Source: AA29 sp041481445
Lineage (GTDB): Bacteria > Acidobacteriota > Vicinamibacteria > Fen-336
Assembly: GCA_041481445.1 (NCBI GenBank)
Contig: JBGPBV010000001.1
Coordinates: forward strand, 1-64,000
Reading direction: 5' to 3'
Length of the DNA: 64,000 bases
Position 1 is the first letter of the stretch; every line of letters begins with the position of its first letter. The notes under the pieces were generated by a model that worked only from the letters and a program-made list of their open reading frames with translations, ran no database searches and was not told where the DNA came from. The position numbers and the translations under genes are program-made. Below are positions 8,409 through 15,550 of the stretch, piece by piece.

Positions 8409-8804
8409 ATGGGTCGGCAATTCCGTCTGCCCGAGTCTGATGAGGAGTTCCTTGGGTCCCAACCGCTCGCGTGGGAGACGGTTTCGGAAGGCTCGAACCA
8501 ATGGGTGCTTATCCATGGGCTTCCGGTGCCTGTGGGTTACGGTCGACAGGACGTGGATGCGGCGGTGAACGTTGCTCCCGGCTATCCGGACTCTCAGCTC
8601 GACATGGTCTACTTCCATCCCCACTTGGTGCGAGCGGACGGGAAGCCGCTCGGCGCGGTCTCAGGGGGCGTTGCGATCGACGGCCGCGACTGGCAGAGGT
8701 GGTCGCGGCATCGCACGCCTGCCAACCCCTGGAGGCCCGGAGTCGACGACCTCTCCACTCACCTGGGACTGGTCCACGAATGGCTCGCTCGGGAGTTCCG
8801 ATGA
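8409..8804 (+). CDS. E2-fold ubiquitin-conjugating-like protein (Prok-E2_E type), without cysteine
   Basis: A 131-residue protein with features of prokaryotic E2 family E: a central YPDSQLDMVYFHPHL segment and a C-terminal NPWRPGVDDLSTHLGLVHEWL helix. I find no cysteine anywhere in the protein, so the usual E2 thioester cannot form. Histidines (FHPHL) and several serines lie in the core. Start ATG at 8409 follows the ubiquitin-like gene by 3 bases, with GGAGGGG just upstream; its TGA overlaps the next ATG (ATGA). It presumably receives the activated ubiquitin-like protein by another chemistry or acts as a binding scaffold. The family call rests on pattern and operon position. Confidence 0.75.
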   Translation: MGRQFRLPESDEEFLGSQPLAWETVSEGSNQWVLIHGLPVPVGYGRQDVDAAVNVAPGYPDSQLDMVYFHPHLVRADGKPLGAVSGGVAIDGRDWQRWSRHRTPANPWRPGVDDLSTHLGLVHEWLAREFR

Positions 8805-10201
8805 ACTTTGGGCTTCGGCTGACGGGCCGGCAGCACCAAGTTCTAAGAGAGCACCTGTTTCCGGGGGATGGGCTCGAGGCAGTGGCCATCGCCCTGTGTG
8901 GGAGACGTAGAACTTCGGGGCGCGGCCACGACCTGAGCGTTCACAAGCTCGTTCCAGTCCCGCACGGCGAGTGCGCGCGACGGCGTGACAGGGTCACTTG
9001 GCCGACGAGCTCGGTTGTCGCCCTCGCTGAACAAGCGATGCGCCGTGACATGGCGGTCGTGAAGTTTCACTCCCATCCCGATGGGCTGCGGGCATTCTCA
9101 GCCCTCGACGACGCGTCCGATCGCAAGGTGTTCGATTCAGTGTTCGGTTGGACTGACAGTCCAGAACCGCATGCGTCGCTCGTGATGCTACCGGACGGTG
9201 AACTGTTCGGGCGCGCGGTGCTCGCATCTGGCGGCTCGGCCCCGCTCGAAAGGGTCAGCGTCGCGGGGGACGACCTGGTCTTCTGGCATCGCGCCCAAGG
9301 CGAGGATGCGACGTCCACCAACTCGGACGCCGATTCCTTCTCGCTGCGGACGATGCAGGCTTTTGGTGCCGGCACGGTTCGTCGTTTGGCTCGCATTTCA
9401 GCTGCCGTGGTCGGCTGCTCGGGCACTGGAAGCATTGTGGCTGAGTTCCTCGTCCGACTTGGAATCGGGCGACTCGTCCTCGTAGACCCCGACGTGGTCG
9501 AAGGGAAGAACCTCAACCGCATCCTGAACGCGACGAAAGCGGACGCCAACGCCCGACGCGCCAAGGCTAGTGTCCTCGGTGTCGCGCTGTCAGCCATCGG
9601 CCTCGGCACGAGAGTCGAGCCAATCGTCGCGAATTTGGTTAGCCGTGTGGCGGTAGAGGCCGTCTCCAGTTGCGACGTCGTTTTTGGCTGCATGGACGGT
9701 ACGGAGGGTCGGCACGTCCTCAACCGTTTGGCTGCCTGCTACCTGATTCCTTACTTCGACATGGGTGTGCGCCTCGAAGCGGATGGTCAAGGGGGTGTCT
9801 CGCAGGTCTGCGCTGCGGTCAACTACGTACAACCTGACGGTGCGACTCTGCTGAGCCGCGGCGTTTATACGATGGCCCAGGTGGAGGCCGAGGCACTGAG
9901 GCGGGTCAGCCCAGACCAGTACCAGGAGCGTCTCAAAGAAGGCTACATCCGGGGCGTCCCAGAGGACCGCCCCGCCGTGATCACCGTCAACGCCTTGGCC
10001 GCAAGTCTGGCTGTCAACGAGTTCCTAGCCCGAGTTCATCCCTATCGCCTCGATCCGAACCGCGATTTCGCCCGAGTGGCTATGAGCTTGAGTCACGGGT
10101 TCCTCGCATCAGAAGCCGAGGGCACGCCCGATGCGACCTTTGCGTCTGTGCTGGGTAGGGGCGATATGAAGCCCCTCCTTCAGATGCCTGAGTTGAGTTG
10201 A
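8801..10201 (+). CDS. JAB/JAMM peptidase fused to ThiF/E1-like adenylyltransferase
   Basis: A 466-residue fusion. Residues about 8-160 form a JAB domain with the full zinc motif HxHx7Sx2D (H90, H92, S100, D103), known for deubiquitinase-type cleavage. Residues about 185-430 form a ThiF/E1 adenylation domain with the nucleotide loop GCSGTG (205-210), acidic D229/D231, N239 and R240, K255 and D320. In cysteine-using relatives the thioester cysteine follows a Pro-Gly-Gly turn as P-C-L-x-C-R-G; the matching segment here is P345-D-G-A-T-L-L-S352-R-G, with Thr349 and Ser352 at the cysteine positions. So one chain could both adenylate the ubiquitin-like protein and remove it from targets, while transfer does not use the normal cysteine. 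It overlaps the E2 gene by 4 bases. E1 and JAB calls are firm; the non-cysteine mechanism is inference. Confidence 0.88.
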   Translation: MNFGLRLTGRQHQVLREHLFPGDGLEAVAIALCGRRRTSGRGHDLSVHKLVPVPHGECARRRDRVTWPTSSVVALAEQAMRRDMAVVKFHSHPDGLRAFSALDDASDRKVFDSVFGWTDSPEPHASLVMLPDGELFGRAVLASGGSAPLERVSVAGDDLVFWHRAQGEDATSTNSDADSFSLRTMQAFGAGTVRRLARISAAVVGCSGTGSIVAEFLVRLGIGRLVLVDPDVVEGKNLNRILNATKADANARRAKASVLGVALSAIGLGTRVEPIVANLVSRVAVEAVSSCDVVFGCMDGTEGRHVLNRLAACYLIPYFDMGVRLEADGQGGVSQVCAAVNYVQPDGATLLSRGVYTMAQVEAEALRRVSPDQYQERLKEGYIRGVPEDRPAVITVNALAASLAVNEFLARVHPYRLDPNRDFARVAMSLSHGFLASEAEGTPDATFASVLGRGDMKPLLQMPELS

Positions 10202-10204
10202 TAG

Positions 10205-10561
10205 ATGAGTCTACTGGTGGGCCTACGCAGGGCAATCAATCTGTGCGCCGACTGGTTTCGGCCCGGACGCCATCTTGCCGTCCAACGCATCCTCGACGAG
10301 CCGGAGATTCGGGAACGGGGCATCCTCTACGTGGTCGGTGATCGTGGAGCGCCGTGGCTCGTGGTCATGACATGCCCGTGTGGCTGCGGCCAGCCGATCC
10401 ACCTAAATTTGTTGCGCGGCGCTCGCCCGCGGTGGACGCTCACCGAACACAGCGACGCGACGGTCTCGCTTCGCCCGTCTGTCTGGCGTACTTCCGGGTG
10501 CGAGAGCCACTTCCACCTAAAGCGCAGCCGCATCGTCTGGGTTGGGAGAGGGAGCCGCTGA
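10205..10561 (+). CDS. DUF6527 family protein with a cysteine/histidine metal site
   Basis: A 118-residue soluble protein matching DUF6527: TCPCGCG (C57, C59, C61), a middle VSLRPSV strand, and GCESHFH (C99, H102, H104). The C-x-C-x-C plus C-x2-H arrangement looks like a treble-clef-type zinc site. DUF6527 genes are recurrent neighbours of bacterial ubiquitin-like cassettes; the precise activity is not something I can state from sequence. A ligase-like adaptor or a processing enzyme are both possible. It begins 3 bases after the JAB-E1 stop and belongs to the same transcript. Confidence 0.75.
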   Translation: MSLLVGLRRAINLCADWFRPGRHLAVQRILDEPEIRERGILYVVGDRGAPWLVVMTCPCGCGQPIHLNLLRGARPRWTLTEHSDATVSLRPSVWRTSGCESHFHLKRSRIVWVGRGSR

Positions 10562-10674
10562 TGGGCCTGACGCCGAGCCTTTTCCGGTCGATGACCTCCG
10601 GAACGCGTCGCCAAGCGAACTGCGATCACGGCTTCGAGCGGGCGGGCATCACAATCGTTTCAAGGGAGGTCGCC

Positions 10675-10941
10675 ATGGCGGACGCGCAGGTAACGTGTAT
10701 CAACAAGCAGCCCCGGCAGAATGCCCACGAGGGAATCACCCACTTGGGAGGGCCTGAGTGGCGGTGGCCACGCCAGCAGGTGATCGACTCCATCAACGGC
10801 GGCACCAACACGTTCTTCACGCTGGTCGGTGGTCGTCGAGCTAACGTGGGCGTGATAAACGGATCGAATGGTCCCTACCTTCGGACGCATGCTGATGGTG
10901 TTTGGAACGACAACTTGTTGGCTCTTCCGGAATGTGGTTGA
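10675..10941 (+). CDS. DUF3892 domain protein
   Basis: An 88-residue single-domain protein with the DUF3892 pattern: VTCINKQ at the start, HLGG, W, and the ending DGVWNDNLLALPEC. I start it at the ATG 10675 because a strong AAGGGAGGT site precedes it by 4 bases and the family begins here. The frame is also open to an ATG at 10561 that overlaps the DUF6527 stop (TGATG), giving a 126-residue form with no homologous look. Function is unknown. Its place at the end of the ubiquitin-like cassette suggests a substrate, sensor or accessory subunit. Confidence 0.7.
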   Translation: MADAQVTCINKQPRQNAHEGITHLGGPEWRWPRQQVIDSINGGTNTFFTLVGGRRANVGVINGSNGPYLRTHADGVWNDNLLALPECG

Positions 10942-11090
10942 GAATGCTCGCGCGTCCTTGACGGTGAGGGAACGGTCGGGCGGCGGAGGACACTCGCGGA
11001 CCGGGGATTATCCGGAGCCCTCGCCGGCTCTTGCGGCAAGCGGTTCCTTCGAGGCATTCCGCCGAAGGCGCCACAGCCTCGCGAAAGTGC

Positions 11091-13028
11091 TCAGCGATAG
11101 CGCCCGATCCAGCCTGGTCCGCCTATCGCAGGCAGAAGCGTCGGCCCGCATTCCTCGAGAAACGGACTGGGGAAAACGGTGAAGCTTCTGCCCAGGCGAC
11201 GACCCAGGCGCGCCGTGATCGTGCGTACGACATCATCCGGCAGCGTCGCGTAACCGGAAAACACAAGGATCCGGGTTGTGCGCGTCATGCCCACGAAGAA
11301 GAGCCGCCGCTGCTCCTCCAGTTGCGCCTGCCGTTCTGCTGGCGGATCAGTGTCCTTTACTCGGGGCATCGCGCCGTCCACCAGCCCAGACAAGACAACA
11401 AGATCAGCAGTGAGCCCTTTCGACTTATGGAAGCTCATCACGCGCGCGTAGGGCGTCTCAAGAGGGACGTCTGGTTGCCCAATGCGGTAGCGGATCCGGT
11501 CTGGAAGATCCCGCAGTTGCGGCCGAGGCTCTTCGTTGAGCGCGGCTATCGCTGTGCTCCGGAGGAGCGCCAAGTCATCCTCGTGTCCGTCCGGAGCCTC
11601 GGGGAGGATCTCTTCGATCAGCCGCTCGAGATCGTTGCGAAACGGCTCAAGGCGTCGGAGCTCCTGCTGGAGGAGCCGCCACCTTTCGAGCGGCGGGCCG
11701 CTGTGCGGAATTGTGATCTCGCCGCGATCTAACCGGTCGAGCACGGCCCTGATATCTGTATTCTCGGCCTGCGCCATCGCGAGCAGTCGTCTATACCCGC
11801 CGACGTAGGCCGAATCGGCTCCCAACCCGATCCACGCTCGCAGAGCAACGCGGTCTCCCGGTTGCGCGAGAAGCGTGAGTAGCGTCAGCCTCTCCTGTGC
11901 CGTCTTCACCTCGACGGCTTCCTCACGGAAGAATGAGCGAATTTCTATGTTCCTTTGGCTGACGGCATCGCGGATTGCATATCCGATGCTTCGCGTCGGT
12001 GCCAAGACGAGGATCTTGCCGGGATTGATACCCTGCGCCACGTGGTGCGCGATGAATGTGGCGATGCCCTCGGCCTCCTCTCCGATCGACTGCCATTGGA
12101 CGTTGTGCACCTCTCCGGGATGATTGCCCTCGCGGGCGGTGAGGGGACCTCGAATGCGACCGGGGTTCCGCTGGATGAGGGTCTGAGCCATCGTTACAAC
12201 AGGCTGTGGACAGCGACGACACTCGGTGAAGGGAACCTCTTCGGTCCCCGCGTGCGTGTTGCTGAACTCGCGGATCCCCTCCGGGTTTGCGAACTTCAGC
12301 GTCCTATAGATCGACTGGTCGTCGTCGCCGATGATCGCGAGGCTCCCTTCGCCGGCAAGGAGATCGACCAGAACCTGCTCGGCACGATTCAGATCCTGGT
12401 ATTCATCCACCAGGACGTGCCGATACCTAGCACGCTCCGGTGCCGCCGGGTTCTGACGAAGGTATGCAAGTGCCAACGGTACGACCTCGCCGATGAGCAT
12501 CCCTTGGTGCCAGCGGAGGGTCAGCAAAAGCGCATCCTGAAAGCGCTGATCTAGCCCCACAACGGGCTGACCGGGCTCCTCCGACTGCAGGCGTGCCCAC
12601 GCGGCGATGAAGCCCTGCAACAACTCGCGGCGTTCGGTGATGTTGGGAGAAAACGGTCCCTCGAGGCCGCGAAGGAGGTAGTCCCGCTCGAACTCCAGCA
12701 GGATCCTGGCGTTCCTGCCCGAGGCCCGAATGAACGCCTGGCCGGTAAGGATCGAGAAGCAGTAGCTGTGCAGCGTGCGCGCCCCGACGTTGCGCATCCT
12801 CTCGTCGCCCTGTTCGGCAAGCTTTGTGCCGATATCCTCGGCGGCCGTCCTTGCGAATGTCAGGACGAGGATTTCCTCGGGACCGACACCTGCCTCGATC
12901 ACGCGCACGAGGCGGCGAAGCAGCGCGAACGTCTTGCCGGTGCCCGGTCCAGCGAGGGCGCGGAGTAGGCGCGATTCGCTGCCTGCGAACTGTAGCGCGG
13001 GACCCTGAAGGCCGTCGTTCCAGGCCAA
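11091..13028 (-). CDS. UvrD/Rep-like superfamily 1 DNA helicase
   Basis: A 645-residue 3'-5' helicase. Motif I AGPGTGKT lies at 26-33, the DEYQD box near 206-212, GDDDQSIYR near 231-240, the Q-rich and SFHKSKGLTADLVVL motif V region in the C-terminal half, and the RRLFFVGMTRT motif VI near residue 580. The length fits a compact UvrD/PcrA without an extra nuclease domain. Start is a TTG at 13028 with GGAGAAAGGA about 8 bases upstream. It converges with the ubiquitin-like cassette (149 bp between stops) and is the last island gene before the tRNA. A host repair copy or a defence helicase are both possible; the location favours the latter. Confidence 0.82.
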   Translation of the reverse strand: MAWNDGLQGPALQFAGSESRLLRALAGPGTGKTFALLRRLVRVIEAGVGPEEILVLTFARTAAEDIGTKLAEQGDERMRNVGARTLHSYCFSILTGQAFIRASGRNARILLEFERDYLLRGLEGPFSPNITERRELLQGFIAAWARLQSEEPGQPVVGLDQRFQDALLLTLRWHQGMLIGEVVPLALAYLRQNPAAPERARYRHVLVDEYQDLNRAEQVLVDLLAGEGSLAIIGDDDQSIYRTLKFANPEGIREFSNTHAGTEEVPFTECRRCPQPVVTMAQTLIQRNPGRIRGPLTAREGNHPGEVHNVQWQSIGEEAEGIATFIAHHVAQGINPGKILVLAPTRSIGYAIRDAVSQRNIEIRSFFREEAVEVKTAQERLTLLTLLAQPGDRVALRAWIGLGADSAYVGGYRRLLAMAQAENTDIRAVLDRLDRGEITIPHSGPPLERWRLLQQELRRLEPFRNDLERLIEEILPEAPDGHEDDLALLRSTAIAALNEEPRPQLRDLPDRIRYRIGQPDVPLETPYARVMSFHKSKGLTADLVVLSGLVDGAMPRVKDTDPPAERQAQLEEQRRLFFVGMTRTTRILVFSGYATLPDDVVRTITARLGRRLGRSFTVFPSPFLEECGPTLLPAIGGPGWIGRYR

Positions 13029-13185
13029 GGTCGGTCCTTTCTCCAGGTGGGAAGCCTCGGCGCCTGACGGCGATCTTGCCGCGCCGCTGTGAAATCCTAC
13101 GTCACTTCGTTGCTCGGAGCGGTTACCGGCAAGAGCGAGAGGTATCCGTGGCTTTGATGAATTCCAGGGCTCGGGTCCCCGAAAA

Positions 13186-13207
13186 TAGACACAGCGTAGA
13201 CACAGCG
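13186..13207. repeat. Tandem 11-bp direct repeat next to tRNA-Ala
   Basis: TAGACACAGCG occurs twice head to tail, 44 bases from the tRNA 3' end, in the gene-free stretch 13029-13250. It could be an integrase arm-binding or accessory site of a lost integration module, or chance. The rest of this stretch shows no convincing gene. Confidence 0.4.
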
Positions 13208-13250
13208 CGCCTTCGTCTTGGGTGGCGCGCCGCTAAGTTGTTGCTGGAGT

Positions 13251-13326
13251 TGGTGGAGCTGATGGGGATCGAACCCATGACCTCGTGAATGCCATTCACG
13301 CGCGCTCCCAACTGCGCTACAGCCCC
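13251..13326 (-). tRNA. tRNA-Ala(GGC): tRNA-Ala, anticodon GGC, CCA encoded
   Basis: On the minus strand the 76-nt molecule folds with acceptor GGGGCTG/CAGCTCC, a D arm starting GCGC, anticodon stem CGTGA/TCACG around ATGGCAT (GGC reads GCC and GCT), T arm ATGGG-TTCGATC-CCCAT, discriminator A and encoded CCA. Its first 10 bases overlap the end of the anti-sigma gene on the same strand. The 3' end faces the island at 1-13250, the normal orientation for tRNA-targeted integration. Confidence 0.95.
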
Positions 13327-14081
13327 ACGGGAGTGAATAGGAATCGTATCAAAGCGCGCGGCGAGCGGTCAACCTCCACCTCCGCGCGGCTCACCGACAG
13401 CGCGCGGCGGAACGCCTCCACCGCGGCCGCGTCCTCGCTGACCAGGGCCACCGTCGTCCCTCCGGTGCGCAGCAGCCGCACGGTCTCGCCCCGGTGGCGG
13501 GTCAGGAAGCTGCCCGTGAACCGCGCCGGTCCCGGCACCACGTAGAGGGAGAGGTGGCGCTTCTCGCTCGCGTAGTAGAGGTGCGCGACACGCCGGTCGA
13601 GCAAGGGGCAGAACCGTCCGCCTACCAGCTCCACACCGCCCACGGAGGCCGGCACGATCGGCATCTCGGTCCCATGGTCGCGGTACCAGTCTGCGATCTC
13701 GGCGGGGTCGGACGACCAGACCTGCGCCGGCAAGCGGTCCTTGCCGAAGCAGTGCGCGTGGTCGAGGGCCAGCTCCAACGTCACGAAGGGAGCCGCCCCG
13801 CGAGCCCAGAGCATCACGAGGGCCAGCACGGCCGCCACCGGCAGCCAGCGCACGGCAGCGGGCAGGGGCCGGCGGCGCAACCGCCGCTGGAGGCGAGCCT
13901 CCAGGCCGGGCGGGACCTCGGGCGCGGGCAGCGCCCGCATCCGCTCGCGCAGGCCGCGCTCGAAAGCCTCCTGCTCCCGGCAGGCCGGGCACGCGGGCAG
14001 GTGCGCCTCCACCTCCGCGCGCGCGTCCGCGGGCAGGACGCCGTCGACGTACGCGGTGATGCGGTGCCCGTCGCAGCTCAT
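13317..14081 (-). CDS. Zinc-binding (ZAS) anti-sigma factor, membrane-anchored
   Basis: A 254-residue protein with the zf-HC2/ZAS motif near the N-terminus (HLPACPAC, the H-x3-C-x2-C pattern), a single membrane helix (about residues 78-95, WLPVAAVLALVMLWA) and an extracytoplasmic domain of about 150 residues. It overlaps the ECF sigma gene by 4 bases (ATGA), the usual sigma/anti-sigma layout, so it should hold that sigma factor inactive at the membrane. Its last codons and TAG lie inside the 5' end of tRNA-Ala, so this transcript may read into the tRNA. The outer domain contains two cysteines (HCFGK, RFCPL) that could sense redox state; that is inference. Confidence 0.85.
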   Translation of the reverse strand: MSCDGHRITAYVDGVLPADARAEVEAHLPACPACREQEAFERGLRERMRALPAPEVPPGLEARLQRRLRRRPLPAAVRWLPVAAVLALVMLWARGAAPFVTLELALDHAHCFGKDRLPAQVWSSDPAEIADWYRDHGTEMPIVPASVGGVELVGGRFCPLLDRRVAHLYYASEKRHLSLYVVPGPARFTGSFLTRHRGETVRLLRTGGTTVALVSEDAAAVEAFRRALSVSRAEVEVDRSPRALIRFLFTPVGL

Positions 14082-14635
14082 GGCTTGCCGGCCCCGAGGG
14101 CGGCGCGCAGCAGGGCGCGGCCGCGGTGGATCCTCGACATCACCGTCCCCACCGGCACCTCCAGGATGCGCGCGATCTCGTCGTAGCTGAAGTCTTCGAG
14201 GTCGCGCAGCACCACCGCGTTCCGGAACACCTCGGGCAGCTTCTCCATGGCGCGCACGATCTCCTCGCCACCGGCGGCGAGCGCGTCCTGCGCGCTGGGG
14301 GGCACGCCGGGCCCCTCGCCGGTCAGCTCGACCGTCTGCGGGGACCGCGCCTGTCGCCGGAAGCTGTCCGTGCGCGCGCGGTGGAGGATCGTGAACAGCC
14401 AGGCCCGGATGTTCGTGCCCGGCTGGTAGCCGTCGAAGGCGCGGAAGGCGCGAAGGTAGGTCTCCTGGACGAGGTCCTCGGCGTCATGGGGGTTCCTGGT
14501 CATCCGGTAGGCGGTCCCGTACAGGGCCTTCAGGTGGGGCAGCGCCTCCGCCTCGAACCTTTCTTCGCGATTCAAGCCATCCGGGACGGCTCCAGGGGAG
14601 GAAACGCCGTCCCGCCTTGGATATTCCCCGGCCAC
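14078..14635 (-). CDS. ECF RNA polymerase sigma factor
   Basis: A 185-residue sigma-70 family protein of the RpoE/SigR type. Region 2 is seen in DAEDLVQETYLRAFRAF with the WLFTILHR end, and region 4 in LRDLEDFSYDEIARILEVPVGT followed by VMSRIHRGR. Regions 1 and 3 are absent, as expected for ECF factors. It is coupled to the downstream zinc anti-sigma gene. The frame starts at a GTG (14635); an internal start near the NREERFEAEAL segment is possible because relatives begin there. It is divergent from a MerR-type gene across 144 bp that probably hold both promoters. Confidence 0.9.
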   Translation of the reverse strand: MAGEYPRRDGVSSPGAVPDGLNREERFEAEALPHLKALYGTAYRMTRNPHDAEDLVQETYLRAFRAFDGYQPGTNIRAWLFTILHRARTDSFRRQARSPQTVELTGEGPGVPPSAQDALAAGGEEIVRAMEKLPEVFRNAVVLRDLEDFSYDEIARILEVPVGTVMSRIHRGRALLRAALGAGKP

Positions 14636-14779
14636 TCCGAGCCGAGGGCGGGGGATTCTGCCACGGTTCGTCCGGAGTTATCTTCGCGCTTCATTGACGC
14701 CCCCGGAAACGCGTGTGACGATCGAATTGAGACGCGGTTGACAACCGTGGCGCTACATCCCGAAAGACGCGGACTCACC

Positions 14780-15202
14780 ATGAAGTATCTGACGACGCTC
14801 CAAGTGGCTCACGAGGTGAAGGTCAGCAAGCAGACCCTCCTCAATTGGCTCTACGCGGGCAAGATCCCGGAGCCGCCACGAAACCGCAAGGGCTATCGGC
14901 TGTGGAGCGCGGCGCGGGTGAGCCTCGTCAAGCAACTCATCCGGGAGGGACGGATCCACAAGCGCACGGTCATCCACCTGGAGCCTTCGAGGCGGCCCGA
15001 GGTCGTCGCCGAGCTCGCGCGCGAGGTGAACCAGTTCCTGCGCGACGGAGAGATCGACGCCGCGGCCTTCCTGCGCGAGCTCGGCCGGCTCAACCCGGCG
15101 CTCGAGCGCGCGCTCTCGCGCCGGGCGGACAGACGCCCGCACCGCAGCGCGGCGGCATCGCGCGCGACCCTGGCCGCGCGGCGCCGGTCCCGCAACTCCT
15201 GA
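14780..15202 (+). CDS. MerR/excisionase-type helix-turn-helix protein
   Basis: A 140-residue protein with an N-terminal winged HTH of MerR type (residues 1-45, TLQVAHEVKVSKQTLLNWLYAGKIPEP then GYRLWS), a charged helical middle and a basic Ser/Arg/Ala tail. It lacks the metal- or drug-binding C-terminus of classical MerR proteins, so it resembles BldC-like or excisionase-like small regulators. No clear ribosome site precedes the ATG. A TTGACA at 14738-14743 lies upstream, but the -10 partner is poor. Targets are unknown. Confidence 0.7.
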   Translation: MKYLTTLQVAHEVKVSKQTLLNWLYAGKIPEPPRNRKGYRLWSAARVSLVKQLIREGRIHKRTVIHLEPSRRPEVVAELAREVNQFLRDGEIDAAAFLRELGRLNPALERALSRRADRRPHRSAAASRATLAARRRSRNS

Positions 15203-15268
15203 CCTGTCCGACGCCGCGTCGGCGGCGTCCTGGATTGGCGACGGGAGGCGATTTTGGGCCGCCGGTGG

Positions 15269-15466
15269 CTAGTCCTGACCGAAAGCGGACAGGCAGCCGA
15301 CGGCCAGGCCCCGCGAGAGCAGGTCCTCCGAATCCTCATGGAGGTGGGCGACGTCCTGCATGTATTCCTCGGGCGTGGTGTGGCTTGGAGGGTGTGCTTT
15401 CACTTCCTGGGCCAGCAGCGCGGCCTTGCCGAAACCGGCCAGGAACGCTCTTTCTTGACGGCCCAT
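15269..15466 (-). CDS. Small hypothetical protein (65 aa)
   Basis: A short gene kept because its ATG has a well-placed GGGAGGAAG site 4-7 bases upstream and codon use fits the region. The product is soluble and mildly acidic (HTTPEEYMQDVAHLHEDSEDLL) with no recognisable motif. It lies 84 bp downstream of the ferredoxin gene on the same strand and may share its transcript. Confidence 0.5.
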   Translation of the reverse strand: MGRQERAFLAGFGKAALLAQEVKAHPPSHTTPEEYMQDVAHLHEDSEDLLSRGLAVGCLSAFGQD

Positions 15467-15550
15467 GACTTCCTCCCGGGACTCTTGTCCCGTTCCGATC
15501 CGAGGATGTGCAAGGGACGTGCCGTACGACGCGGATCACATCGGCGCCGG

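Larger units (their letters stand above)
1..13250. mobile_element. Putative genomic (defence) island abutting tRNA-Ala
   Basis: This stretch carries only accessory genes: two helicases of phage-defence type, an XRE/ImmA switch, a ubiquitin-like conjugation cassette and a UvrD helicase. It ends exactly where a tRNA-Ala gene presents its 3' end, the usual target of tyrosine integrases. Its base use is visibly less GC-rich than the flank after 13326, with many A/T third positions. No integrase and no second copy of the tRNA 3' end can be seen inside the window, so the left boundary, if real, lies outside. The island call is an inference from content, composition and position. Confidence 0.5.

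Noticed and set aside
8471..8800. Longer N-terminus for the JAB-E1 protein
   Set aside because: It would run through the E2 gene in another frame; the ATG at 8801 overlaps the E2 stop as ATGA and starts the JAB domain properly.
13123..13311. Small open frame running through tRNA-Ala and the neighbouring strip
   Set aside because: It reads through the tRNA on the same strand and has the typical meaningless translation of tRNA sequence.
14738..14766. Promoter for the MerR-type gene from TTGACA at 14738
   Set aside because: The hexamer at the right distance (CGAAAG) does not resemble a -10 box, so only the -35-like word was noted.
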